A stretch of DNA of 64,000 nucleotides from Microbulbifer taiwanensis (lineage in GTDB: Bacteria > Pseudomonadota > Gammaproteobacteria > Pseudomonadales > Cellvibrionaceae): assembly GCF_014904815.1 (NCBI RefSeq), contig NZ_JACZFR010000014.1, positions 1 to 64,000 on the forward strand. The letters are read 5' to 3'. Positions 37,425-45,615 of this stretch are shown here, in pieces (positions within the stretch are counted from its first letter, which is position 1; each line of letters opens with the position of its first letter). Made by a program: the position numbers and the translations under genes. Under the pieces are notes generated by a model. That model searched no databases. It was not told the origin of the DNA and saw only the letters and a list, made by a program, of their open reading frames with translations.

Positions 37425-37823
37425 TCACTGTGTTTCCCCTCCGTAGCAGCGACCGCTGCTGAAAGACCAGTCGTCGACATCGTTGCAGGTGATCACCACC
37501 ATCAGATCGGCCGGATCCAGCCCCAACTGCTGCCGGCAGGCAGTGGCCAGTGCGCTGTAGAGAGCGCACTTTTGCGCGCGGCTGCGACGTCGCCCCGCGG
37601 TGATCTGTAGCAGCAGGAAGTCGCCGCTGCGCGCCGCTGTGTCACCGTAGGGATAGTGGGGATCTACTACCCGGTTTCCCGCCGTGTATTCATCAAACAG
37701 TTGGAAGCAGTCCCGCGGCGGCACTGCGAAATGCTCTTCCAGTGCCCGCTGCAACAGCGCACTGAGGCGCGCCCGGTAGTCAGCGCCTAGCCCCCGGCGC
37801 AGAGAGATTCTGGTCATAGGCAT
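37425..37823 (-). CDS. Tautomerase family protein (MSAD-like)
   Basis: 132 residues of the tautomerase superfamily long form. The start ATG at 37823 is followed by Pro codon CCT, giving the catalytic Pro1 after Met removal; this decides the start over the ATG two codons later. Markers are a central segment CFQLFDEYTAGNRVVDPHYP and LLLQITAGRRRSRAQKCALY (as in Tautomerase_2 proteins), and a second beta-alpha-beta half with DLMVVITCNDVDDWSF. It overlaps the CMD gene upstream by 10 bases, so the two are cotranscribed. The substrate is unknown. Confidence 0.85.
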   Translation of the reverse strand: MPMTRISLRRGLGADYRARLSALLQRALEEHFAVPPRDCFQLFDEYTAGNRVVDPHYPYGDTAARSGDFLLLQITAGRRRSRAQKCALYSALATACRQQLGLDPADLMVVITCNDVDDWSFSSGRCYGGETQ

Positions 37824-38134
37824 GGCTGTTCTTCCCTCTCTGCCAGGCGTGAGAGTGCTGACACGGCGGCGGGCCAGCCGGTGTAGAAGGCCAGGTGCGT
37901 GAAGGCTTCCGCCAGCTCTTCCCTGGACAGGCCGTTGCGGTGTGCCAGTGCCAGGTGAAACGGCAACTGCTCCACCCGGCCGAGCGCCGTCAGTGTCGCC
38001 AGGGTGATCAGGCTGCGTTCGCGGCCGCCCAGAATGTCGCTCTGCCAGATATCGTCGAACAGCAGCTCCCGGGTTATCGCGCCGAGTTTCGGCGCCAGTA
38101 TGGCTATGCGTTCCAGGTCGGCGTTGTCAGCCAT
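37814..38134 (-). CDS. Carboxymuconolactone decarboxylase family protein
   Basis: 106 residues, all-helical CMD/AhpD-like fold. Markers are DDIWQSDILGGRERSLITLA and LPFHLALAHRNGLSREELAE, ending HLAFYTGWPAAVSAL. The CxxC pair of AhpD is absent, so it is closer to decarboxylase-type members. It is the first gene of a two-gene unit with the tautomerase, divergent from the LysR gene at 38246. Confidence 0.88.
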   Translation of the reverse strand: MADNADLERIAILAPKLGAITRELLFDDIWQSDILGGRERSLITLATLTALGRVEQLPFHLALAHRNGLSREELAEAFTHLAFYTGWPAAVSALSRLAEREEQPCL

Positions 38135-38245
38135 GGTTTACCTCCAATCGCTTAAATCGAGGTCGCTATACTGGCGTCGTAAAATTGTTTATAAAATCAA
38201 AACTTTTTTGATTGAATGTCCTGTTATTCGGGATCAACGAGAGCC

Positions 38246-39109
38246 ATGCCAACACTCGATCTACAGGCACTGCGCGCCTTTGTGTGCGGCATCGAGCTGG
38301 ACAGTTTCGCGCTGGCCGCCCGCCGGCTGCACCGCTCCACCTCCGCGGTCAGCGCGCAGTTGAAGAAACTGGAGCGACAGGTGGGCAGCCCGCTGGTCCA
38401 GAAGCGGGGTCGCCGGCTGGTGCCCACAAGAAGCGGCGAACTGTTGCTGAGCTACGCGCGCCAACTGCTGGCGCTCAATGACGAAGCCCTACAGGCGGTC
38501 GGCGACGCGGAGCTGGCGGGCGAGTTGCGTTTTGCGGCCCAGGAAGACTTCGGCGAAAGCCTGCTGGCCGAGGTGTTGGGGCGCTTCGCGCGGGCACACC
38601 CGCAGGTGCAACTGTCGACCTTTGTGGGGCGCAATGCGGACTTGCTGGACGGCTTGCGCGGGGGGCGCTTCGACCTCGCCCTGGGGTGGGGCGAGCCGCA
38701 ACCCGGCCTGAACAGCGAGCGTCTATTGCAGGCGCCGCTGCGCTGGTTGGCGGCGGCAGACTTTCCGCTGCCGGAGCAGGCCAACGGCGATAATCCAGTG
38801 CCGCTGGTGATGTTCGAGCGCCCCTGCATCATGCGCGCGCGCGCCACCGAAGCGCTGGACCGCGCTGGTATCCGCTGGCGAGTCGTTCACACCAGCCACA
38901 GCCTGAGCGGTATCTGGGCGGCGGTGAAGGCGGGTCTCGGCATTACACTGCGCAGCGACTTCGGTCGGCCGCCCGGCCTGGTGGTTGCCGATCGCTTGCC
39001 GCCGCCCGGCAGCCTGGATCTGCAGATGCACCGGCTGCGCCCACAGGCCGCGGCGCAGGTCCAGCGGCTGGAGCAAATCGTGCGCGCGGCTCTAGAGCCC
39101 GGCGCCTGA
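38246..39109 (+). CDS. LysR-family transcriptional regulator
   Basis: 287 residues from ATG 38246 (GAGAG upstream). N-terminal winged helix, residues 3-62: FALAARRLHRSTSAVSAQLKK is the recognition region (here FALAARRLHRSTSAVS). The effector domain follows, with the HTSHSLSGIWAAVKAGLGIT segment near residue 220. It is divergent from the CMD-tautomerase pair across 111 bases containing an AT-rich stretch (38180-38215), so those genes are the likely target. Confidence 0.88.
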   Translation: MPTLDLQALRAFVCGIELDSFALAARRLHRSTSAVSAQLKKLERQVGSPLVQKRGRRLVPTRSGELLLSYARQLLALNDEALQAVGDAELAGELRFAAQEDFGESLLAEVLGRFARAHPQVQLSTFVGRNADLLDGLRGGRFDLALGWGEPQPGLNSERLLQAPLRWLAAADFPLPEQANGDNPVPLVMFERPCIMRARATEALDRAGIRWRVVHTSHSLSGIWAAVKAGLGITLRSDFGRPPGLVVADRLPPPGSLDLQMHRLRPQAAAQVQRLEQIVRAALEPGA

Positions 39110-39207
39110 TTTCCGCCCACCGCTTTTGGTAGACTGTCGGATTACATCAACCGGTGCGGTCGTTCGCACTGGCGCGAGCAAAAACAGGAAGTACAACAAC
39201 AACAGCG

Positions 39208-40341
39208 ATGAAAAAAATAAACTGGTACCCATTGATCATCCTCGGCCTCCTCGCCCTGCTGGTGATCACCTTCGGCGCCCTGGTCGCCTCCCGCGCAACC
39301 CAGGGGCCTGCCCAGCACTTTACTGAGGGGGGCGACCAGGAAATATTCGAGTGGAAGCTCGTCACCACCTGGCCAAAAAACTTCCCCGGCCTCGGCAGTG
39401 CACCGGAGCGCTTTGCGAAAAAAGTCGATCTCATGTCCGGTGGTCGCCTGAAGATAAAAGTCTATGGTGCCGGTGAGCTGGTGCCGGCGATGGGCGTGTT
39501 TGGTGCCGTCTCCGAGGGCGCCGCGCAGATGGGCCACGGGGCCGCCTATTACTGGAAGGGCAAGGTGCCGGCCGCACAATTCTTTACCGCGGTACCTTTC
39601 GGTCTCAATGCGCAGGAGATGAACGGCTGGCTGCACCACGGTGGAGGCCTTGAGCTGTGGGAAGAGGTCTACGCACCTTTTGATTTGATACCTATGGCCG
39701 GTGGCTCTACCGGCGTGCAGATGGCGGGCTGGTTCAACAAGCAGATCAACACGGTTGAAGACCTGAAGGGTCTGAAGATGCGCATCCCCGGCCTCGGCGG
39801 CGAGGTACTGAACCGCGCCGGCGGCACTGCAGTGACCATTCCCGGCGGAGAGCTGTACACCGCGCTGCAGACAGGCGTGATAGATGCAACCGAGTGGGTG
39901 GGCCCCTACAACGACCTGGCTTTCGGTTTCTACCAGATCGCCGACTACTACTACTATCCGGGCTGGCACGAGCCGGGATCCATCCTCGAATTTATCGTCA
40001 ACAAGACCGCCTTCGAGAAGCTGCCGAAAGATTTACAGGAAATCGTCCGCACCGCCGCCCGCGATGCCAATCAGGACATGCTCGACGAGTACACGGCGCG
40101 CAACAACCGCGCGCTGAAGGAACTGGTGGAGAAGCACGGAGTGCAGCTCAAGCGACTGCCGGCAGATGTCATAGCGCACCTGAGGACAATCAACACCGAG
40201 ATAATGGAAGAGACTGCGGCCGAGGATCCGCAGTTTGCCCGTGTCTACGAGGCTTTCAGGGAATTTGAGCAGCAGGTGATCCCCTATCACCAGATCAGTG
40301 AGGAGGCCTACTACCAGGCGCGGGCGCTGGAAGAAAATTGA
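39208..40341 (+). CDS. dctP: TRAP transporter solute-binding protein (DctP family)
   Basis: Periplasmic binding protein of 377 residues. MKKINWYPLIILGLLALLVI is an N-terminal signal anchor (residues 1-27). The mature part has the features of the mannitol/chloroaromatic-type TRAP receptors: WKLVTTWPKNFPGLG, GAVSEGAAQMGHGAAYYW, LKGLKMRIPGLGGEVLNRAG, and TALQTGVIDATEWVGPYNDL. Arg in KMRIPG is the conserved carboxylate-binding residue. The two membrane subunits are at 43497-45433 on the opposite strand. The ligand is likely an organic acid. GGAAG is unusually far (18 bases) from the ATG. Confidence 0.9.
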   Translation: MKKINWYPLIILGLLALLVITFGALVASRATQGPAQHFTEGGDQEIFEWKLVTTWPKNFPGLGSAPERFAKKVDLMSGGRLKIKVYGAGELVPAMGVFGAVSEGAAQMGHGAAYYWKGKVPAAQFFTAVPFGLNAQEMNGWLHHGGGLELWEEVYAPFDLIPMAGGSTGVQMAGWFNKQINTVEDLKGLKMRIPGLGGEVLNRAGGTAVTIPGGELYTALQTGVIDATEWVGPYNDLAFGFYQIADYYYYPGWHEPGSILEFIVNKTAFEKLPKDLQEIVRTAARDANQDMLDEYTARNNRALKELVEKHGVQLKRLPADVIAHLRTINTEIMEETAAEDPQFARVYEAFREFEQQVIPYHQISEEAYYQARALEEN

Positions 40342-40515
40342 AAACCGCGAAGTCTGTGAAGTGAACTGGACTGGCGTCGGAAAAAATCCGGTTGAATTTC
40401 CATAATTATAAATAAGTCACAATAGACAGCTTTCACATCCCCAATATATTCGAATAATCGGTGATCCGGTCGCAGCGTGACCGGAATAACATCAAGAAGA
40501 ACCCAGGGGGATTGA

Positions 40516-41307
40516 ATGAAGACTCTGTTGCGGCTGTCTTTTGCAGCCATTTTTGCCGCGCTCGTCGGCTGTGCCACTCCGCAGGTTCCAGTACCGCTGG
40601 ACCAGAGCTTTTACACTGCGGACAAGAAGACGGTCGGTCTGATGCTGGAAGCTCCGAAGGCGCCGGGCTTGGCGCTCGAGGGCAATATCGGCCTGCTCGA
40701 CTACGCGATCATCGCTGCGGCCACCAGCTCACTGACAGACCATATCGAGGGCCAGGACCTGGGGGAGTTTCTTGCCGTGGCGGAAGAGCTGAGCCAGAAC
40801 CTGGAAAATGAAGGTTTCGAACTGGTTCGACTTCAAGTACCTGAAAAAGCCCCAAAGCTGGCCAAGTTCAAGGACCCGGACGGCAAGGACACCACCTACT
40901 TCGCGGCGAAGGATCACCGTACTCTCGCGGATCAGTATCAGGTGGATTACCTGCTGAAACTCACCGCCACTCGCGCCGGCCTGGCCAGGCCCTATTACGG
41001 TTTTATCCCCACTGATGCCCCGCGCGCAGTGTTCAATGTGCACGGTGAAATGATCGATATGTCGTCCAACCAGTTGCTCTGGTACTCGGATATCGCCCAC
41101 TCTGCCTACGCCACCGGAGAATGGGATGAGGGCCCGAGTTTCCCCGGTCTGACCAACACCTACTATGTCGTAATGAATAAGGCCAAGCAGGATGTGCTCG
41201 GTGCGCTGGCGAAGCGCGAGAGCGCTACCGGTACCCTGGCCCTCAATGACGACGAAGAAGCAGAGGCGACAGAGAGTTCGGAAACTCCGGCCGAAAGCCA
41301 ACAATAA
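40516..41307 (+). CDS. Predicted lipoprotein of unknown function
   Basis: 263 residues. Lipobox ALVGC with Cys19 after a typical signal peptide; AGGGGG precedes the ATG. The mature region is soluble and alpha/beta-like, with segments YTADKKTVGLMLEAP, DHRTLADQYQVDYLLKLTAT and LLWYSDIAHSAYATGEWDEG. The C-terminus is acidic (DDEEAEATESSETPAESQQ). I do not recognise a family. A second, unrelated-looking lipoprotein follows after 45 bases in the same direction, so the two are likely one operon. Confidence 0.8.
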   Translation: MKTLLRLSFAAIFAALVGCATPQVPVPLDQSFYTADKKTVGLMLEAPKAPGLALEGNIGLLDYAIIAAATSSLTDHIEGQDLGEFLAVAEELSQNLENEGFELVRLQVPEKAPKLAKFKDPDGKDTTYFAAKDHRTLADQYQVDYLLKLTATRAGLARPYYGFIPTDAPRAVFNVHGEMIDMSSNQLLWYSDIAHSAYATGEWDEGPSFPGLTNTYYVVMNKAKQDVLGALAKRESATGTLALNDDEEAEATESSETPAESQQ

Positions 41308-41352
41308 CAATAATCCGGAACGGCGGCGTCCTTTGACGCCGCCGATACAGAT

Positions 41353-42267
41353 ATGAAAACAATAAAAATTCTCGCGCTGGCCGGCGCCCTGCTGTCCGGC
41401 TGTGCGCACACCTCCAAATACCATATCGCCAGTGGCGACCTGCACAGTATCCAGAACCTCGATCACATTTATCTCGAAGTTGAACCGCTGGAAAACGGAC
41501 CACTGAGCGTGGAAATTCACCCGGAGCCCTGGCGTTACCATGCTGCGGCCTCCCACGTTGCTGCCGCGCAGTACTCGACCCCGCCGCCGCCTCCGGGCAC
41601 CAGCACCGGCCAGGCTGCCGCGGCGGGGGTGGCCGGTGGATTGATCGGTACATTAATTGTCCGCGAGATGGCCAAGAGCCAGGCTTTGTCGGCGGCACAG
41701 GAGCCGGCTCAACCATTGATCGAGGCGCTGGCGGGGCGCGCCATAGAGCGCGATGTGCGCGAGGCAGTGGTGGACGGATTGCTGACCTCGGACTTTGCCC
41801 AGGGCAATCCCCTTGAGTACGGCCCCCAGTCCGAAAAGGGCGCGCCGCGACTGCTGTTGCAGCCGTCGATCAAGCTGACCAATGGGCTGAATGTTCTGAA
41901 ATTCAATATCAATGCCGAACTGCGCGCCGGCGGCAAGCTACCGCTGTACCGTAACTCTGTCGAGTACTGGTCTGCGGGCACCGGATACAGCGAAAAGCAG
42001 GAAAACCTGGCCTTCTGGAAGGCTTCCGATCTGGAGTTCTTCTACAGCGAGCTGGAGCAGGCGATTATGCACACATCCAGCTATCTGGCGCAGTCACTGG
42101 GGGGCACCCTACCAGAGGCGGAAGAGAAAGCGGCGACGCACAAGATCGCCGGCAATGATGGTTGGGTAATGATGCGCGGTAATCTGGTGCACAGCACTGA
42201 TGAATTCACTGTGCTCAAAGACCTGCGCGGCAATATCAAGATTATCCGCGGCGCGCTGGTGCTTTGA
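41353..42267 (+). CDS. Predicted lipoprotein of unknown function
   Basis: 304 residues. Lipobox LLSGC with Cys17. A proline stretch (STPPPPPGTST, residues about 76-86) is followed by a Gly/Ala-rich hydrophobic segment (AAAAGVAGGLIGTLIV), which may insert in a membrane. The rest has segments PRLLLQPSIKLTNGLNVLKF and DLEFFYSELEQAIMHTSSYL. The pattern of a short lipoprotein with a GlyAla hydrophobic hinge resembles secretion or surface-assembly lipoproteins, but no family is recognised. It follows the lipoprotein at 40516. Confidence 0.8.
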   Translation: MKTIKILALAGALLSGCAHTSKYHIASGDLHSIQNLDHIYLEVEPLENGPLSVEIHPEPWRYHAAASHVAAAQYSTPPPPPGTSTGQAAAAGVAGGLIGTLIVREMAKSQALSAAQEPAQPLIEALAGRAIERDVREAVVDGLLTSDFAQGNPLEYGPQSEKGAPRLLLQPSIKLTNGLNVLKFNINAELRAGGKLPLYRNSVEYWSAGTGYSEKQENLAFWKASDLEFFYSELEQAIMHTSSYLAQSLGGTLPEAEEKAATHKIAGNDGWVMMRGNLVHSTDEFTVLKDLRGNIKIIRGALVL

Positions 42268-42288
42268 ATTTGGCCTGGGTGCCCGTTT

Positions 42289-42537
42289 TCACTGCGGTTC
42301 GCAGGTGCCCGCGGTGCGGTCATAGCGACCGCCCGCGTCCAGGCAACTATCCATCAACCAGAATTCAGCGTAGTGCATCCGCACCAGCAGCAGCGCCCCC
42401 AGGGCCATCAGCACCACTCCGGTCTTGGTGGCCCAGTGGCTCCAGCGCAGACGGGAATAGATCAATAGCAGCAGGCCGGCGGGTATCAGCAGTATGCCCG
42501 CCAGCACCAGCGTGTGTTCGAGAAATGATTCGATCAT
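42289..42537 (-). CDS. Small membrane protein
   Basis: 82 residues with two hydrophobic helices (LVLAGILLIPAGLLLLIY and GVVLMALGALLLVRM) and a short C-terminal tail with two cysteines (DSCLDAGGRYDRTAGTCEPQ). Family unknown. It is convergent with the lipoprotein gene at 41353. Confidence 0.6.
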   Translation of the reverse strand: MIESFLEHTLVLAGILLIPAGLLLLIYSRLRWSHWATKTGVVLMALGALLLVRMHYAEFWLMDSCLDAGGRYDRTAGTCEPQ

Positions 42538-42591
42538 CCCACTTGTTATAGCACCCGGACGGGCTGGCGCGGGGCCTTGTCTCGGAAAAGG

Positions 42592-42885
42592 CTATTGTGC
42601 GCCGACGTGTTCCTGCGGCAGCGGAATAAATCTGACCAGCAGCAGTTTGTACACAAAGGCTCCGCCCAGCATCAAGAAGAAATAGTAGCGCCCCGCCAGT
42701 TCCGCCACGCGCAAATCTGCATCGAGTGCAGCCGGAATCAATGCGCAGAGTAAGAAGCTGAACAAGAGTGCACCCACTCGCAACAGGGCAGTGTACAGCT
42801 TGCTGCGGATCCTGCGTGCCAGCGCCATGCCGGCGTAGAAGGTGATGGTGGATATGGCGGCTATGGCCAGAGCGGTGATGGTCAT
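42592..42885 (-). CDS. Small membrane protein
   Basis: 97 residues with three hydrophobic segments (ITALAIAAISTITFYAG, LLRVGALLFSFLLCALIPAA, YYFFLMLGGAFVYKLLLVRF). AAGGAAGTGAG lies just before the ATG at 42885. Family unknown; upstream of the other small membrane gene and probably in the same transcript. Confidence 0.65.
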   Translation of the reverse strand: MTITALAIAAISTITFYAGMALARRIRSKLYTALLRVGALLFSFLLCALIPAALDADLRVAELAGRYYFFLMLGGAFVYKLLLVRFIPLPQEHVGAQ

Positions 42886-42992
42886 TACTCACTTCCTTGT
42901 GGTTCTTCGATACCGGTATCAGGGAAAACCTGAGGGAAAGCCGGGCAAGGCACCAGAATATTCCAGGCGCCTATCCGCTATTCGGAATCTCT

Positions 42993-43385
42993 CTATTCCG
43001 GCAGCGGTCTTGTGCGCCCGCGGTCGTCTATGGCCACGAACACAAACTCGCCCTCGGTGACCTTTACCTGTTCACCGGAGTCTACTCGTGTCAGCCAGAC
43101 TTCTACCATGGTTCTTATGGAGGAGCGGCCCGCCTCGAGGGTCTCGGCATAGCAGCTGACGGTGGAACCTACCGGTACCGGGCGCAGGAACACCATGCTG
43201 CCGACGGCGACGGTGGTGACGCGGCCGCGGGCGATGCTCTGGGCCAGGATGGCGCCGGCCAGGTCCATCTGCGACATCAGCCAGCCGGCAAAAACATCCC
43301 CCTGGGGATTGGTGTCCCGGGGCATAGTCTGGGTCTGCAGGGTCAGGGTGCCTGTAGGCTGCGGATTCTCATCGAGTGCGGACAT
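42993..43385 (-). CDS. yciA: Acyl-CoA thioesterase, YciA family
   Basis: Hot-dog fold thioesterase, 130 residues. The family signature is MPRDTNPQGDVFAGWLMSQM followed by DLAGA, with the catalytic Asp in QGDVF and Asn in TNPQG. YciA hydrolyses short- and medium-chain acyl-CoA in the cytoplasm. GTGAG lies before the ATG. Confidence 0.93.
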   Translation of the reverse strand: MSALDENPQPTGTLTLQTQTMPRDTNPQGDVFAGWLMSQMDLAGAILAQSIARGRVTTVAVGSMVFLRPVPVGSTVSCYAETLEAGRSSIRTMVEVWLTRVDSGEQVKVTEGEFVFVAIDDRGRTRPLPE

Positions 43386-43496
43386 CGATTGCTCACGAAT
43401 TGTTAGAGTTATTCGGTACCGCCGGGGTTGGCGGGGTGGCGCATTCTAGCACAATTTGACCACCAAATAGCCAGTCGTCTCCCGGCAAAATCTGTC

Positions 43497-44861
43497 TCAG
43501 TTTGCGATCCTGTCCGGCAGCCAGGTGGCCAGCTCCGGCCACAGCGCCAGTAGGCAGAGCAGCAGCAGCTGGATGGCGATAAATGGCATTACGCCGCGGT
43601 ATATGGCCCCGGTGGCTACACCGGCCGGCGCCACCCCGCGCAGGTAGAAGAGCGCAAAGCCGAAAGGTGGTGTCAGGAAGGAGGTTTGCAGGTTGATCGC
43701 GATCATGATGCCGAGCCACACAGGATCCACACCCATGGCCAGCAGCACCGGGCCGACGATGGGCACCACCACGAAGGTGATCTCGATAAAGTCGAGGATA
43801 AAGCCGAGCAGGAAGATCACCGCCATCACCAGCAGGGTCGCACCGACCACACCGCCTGGCAGGCTGTGGAAGATGCCGGTCACCAGCTCCTCGCCGTCGT
43901 AGCCGCGGAATACCAGGGAAAACAGCGAGGCGCCGATCAGTATCGCGAACACCATCGCGGTGACCTGCAGGGTGCTGCGCCCCACCTCGCCGGCGCGGGC
44001 CCAGTTCAGGGCGCCGCGGCTGCGGGCCAGTATGCCGGCGCCGAGGGCGCCCACCGCGGCCGCTTCGGTGGGCGTGGCGGCACCGCTGATGATGGAGCCC
44101 AGTACCAGCAGCATCAGGGCGATGGGCGGCAGCAGGCTCCGCAGCGTCTCCCCGAGATCGATCGTCTCGCTGTCGCCGGCCGGTGCCGCGGCCGGCTCGC
44201 GCCCGGCGACGAACAGCAGGTAGACGATATAGGCCGCCACCAGCAGCAGGCCGGGAATGATTGCGCCGATAAACAGGTCGCCGACGCTGACCGGTTGCGG
44301 GTTGAAGATGCCCGCAGACAGCTGTGCCTGCTGGTAGGCGTTGGAGAGGGTATCGCCGAGCAGCACCAGGGCGATGGACGGCGGGATTATCTGACCCAGG
44401 GTGCCGGTGGCGCAGATTGTGCCGGTGGCGAGCCGGGGCGAGTAGCCGCGCTTCAGCATGGTGGGCAGGGACATTAGGCCCATGGTCACCACTGTGGCAC
44501 CGACGATACCGGTGCTGGCGGCCAGCAGCGCGCCCACTACCACTACAGAGACCGCCATGCCCGCCGGCACCCGCGCAAATACCCGCGCCAGGTTGACCAG
44601 CAGTTCCTCGGCGATGCGCGCCCGCTCCAGCATCACGCCCATCAGCACGAACAGTGGCACCGCCATCAGGGTACCGTTCTGCATGATGCCGTAGAGGCGG
44701 TCGGGAAAGGCGCGCAGCAGCTCCGCATCGAAGGCGCCGAAGACAATACCCAGCCCGGCCGCCAGCAGCGCCGTACCGCCGAGGGTGAAGGCCACCGGGT
44801 AGCCGAACATCAACAGGCCGCACACGGCGGCAAACATCAGCAGGGGGACCAGCTCCATCAT
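43497..44861 (-). CDS. dctM: TRAP transporter large permease (DctM)
   Basis: 454 residues from ATG 44861, whose codon overlaps the DctQ stop (ATGA), a coupled start that agrees with the family N-terminus (MMELVPLLMFAAVCGLLMFG). About 12 membrane helices. Family motifs: GYPVAFTLGG, VVVVGALLAASTGIVGATVV, GTICATGTLGQIIPPSIALV and the C-terminal FALFYLRGVAP. With DctQ it forms the membrane unit of a Na+-driven organic-acid uptake system; the binding protein is at 39208. Confidence 0.93.
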   Translation of the reverse strand: MMELVPLLMFAAVCGLLMFGYPVAFTLGGTALLAAGLGIVFGAFDAELLRAFPDRLYGIMQNGTLMAVPLFVLMGVMLERARIAEELLVNLARVFARVPAGMAVSVVVVGALLAASTGIVGATVVTMGLMSLPTMLKRGYSPRLATGTICATGTLGQIIPPSIALVLLGDTLSNAYQQAQLSAGIFNPQPVSVGDLFIGAIIPGLLLVAAYIVYLLFVAGREPAAAPAGDSETIDLGETLRSLLPPIALMLLVLGSIISGAATPTEAAAVGALGAGILARSRGALNWARAGEVGRSTLQVTAMVFAILIGASLFSLVFRGYDGEELVTGIFHSLPGGVVGATLLVMAVIFLLGFILDFIEITFVVVPIVGPVLLAMGVDPVWLGIMIAINLQTSFLTPPFGFALFYLRGVAPAGVATGAIYRGVMPFIAIQLLLLCLLALWPELATWLPDRIAN

Positions 44862-45433
44862 GCGCCGGCCTCCTCTGCTTCCCGGTGGCAGACTTGTTTG
44901 GCGATGGGGCACGGGGTGTCTGTGCTGGAGGCCTGCATCAGCTGTGCCAGGGCACGGCCGAACTGCGCCAGTCCCTGCAGCGCCAGGGTGAACGCCGCCA
45001 ACGGAATCAGGCTCTTGAGCAGGAAGACCCCGGGCAGGCCGCCGGCACTGGCGCTGGATTCGAGCACTGCCCAGCTGCTGGCGGCGAAATGCCAGCTTCC
45101 CACCAGGATAAAGGCGCACACCGGTAGCAGGAACACCAGTGTGCCCACGGCATTGACCCAGGCCTTGCCGCGTTCGCCCATGCGGCGATAGAAGACGTCC
45201 ACCCGCACATGGGCGTCGGCATGCAGGGCGTAGGCCAGGCCCAGCATAAAGGCGGCGCCGTGCAGATAGACCACTGCATCCTGCAGCGCCACCGAACCGC
45301 CGTCGAAGCCGTAGCGCAATATCACCACTGCACTCTGCAGCAGCACCATTGCCAGGGTGAACCAGCCAAGTAGGTGGCCGGCGCGGCTGGCCAGCCGGTC
45401 GAGGAAGCGCGCGCTCCCGAGCAGAAGGGACAT
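44858..45433 (-). CDS. dctQ: TRAP transporter small permease (DctQ)
   Basis: 191 residues with four membrane helices. Family features are GGSVALQDAVVYLHGAAFML and YALHADAHVRVDVFYRRM. The C-terminus (SSTDTPCPIAKQVCHREAEE) is longer than usual and hydrophilic with two cysteines. It is the first gene of the dctQM unit, transcribed away from pstS. Confidence 0.9.
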   Translation of the reverse strand: MSLLLGSARFLDRLASRAGHLLGWFTLAMVLLQSAVVILRYGFDGGSVALQDAVVYLHGAAFMLGLAYALHADAHVRVDVFYRRMGERGKAWVNAVGTLVFLLPVCAFILVGSWHFAASSWAVLESSASAGGLPGVFLLKSLIPLAAFTLALQGLAQFGRALAQLMQASSTDTPCPIAKQVCHREAEEAGA

Positions 45434-45523
45434 GGGGAGATCTCTCAGTACATCTTATTTTTGTCGTGTGAACGGAAGCCTACCGCCTAGGCGGATTCGG
45501 CGCCAGCTGTACTATCTGGCGAT

Positions 45524-45557
45524 CTGTAACCTTTTTGTCATCTTTCATTCATAGAAT
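45524..45557 (+). promoter_or_regulatory. Pho box and -10 of the pstS promoter
   Basis: CTGTAAC - CTTT - TTGTCAT (45524-45541) gives two 7-base PhoB half sites with the standard 4-base spacer. TAGAAT (45552-45557) is a good -10, placed 10 bases after the second half site, the normal layout of class I Pho promoters. CATTCAT (45546-45552) may be a third, weaker half site. Confidence 0.85.
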
Positions 45558-45615
45558 CGTCACCCGTTCTACATAGCATCGCCGCGTGAACCCAATACAC
45601 ACACTGGAGTTATCC

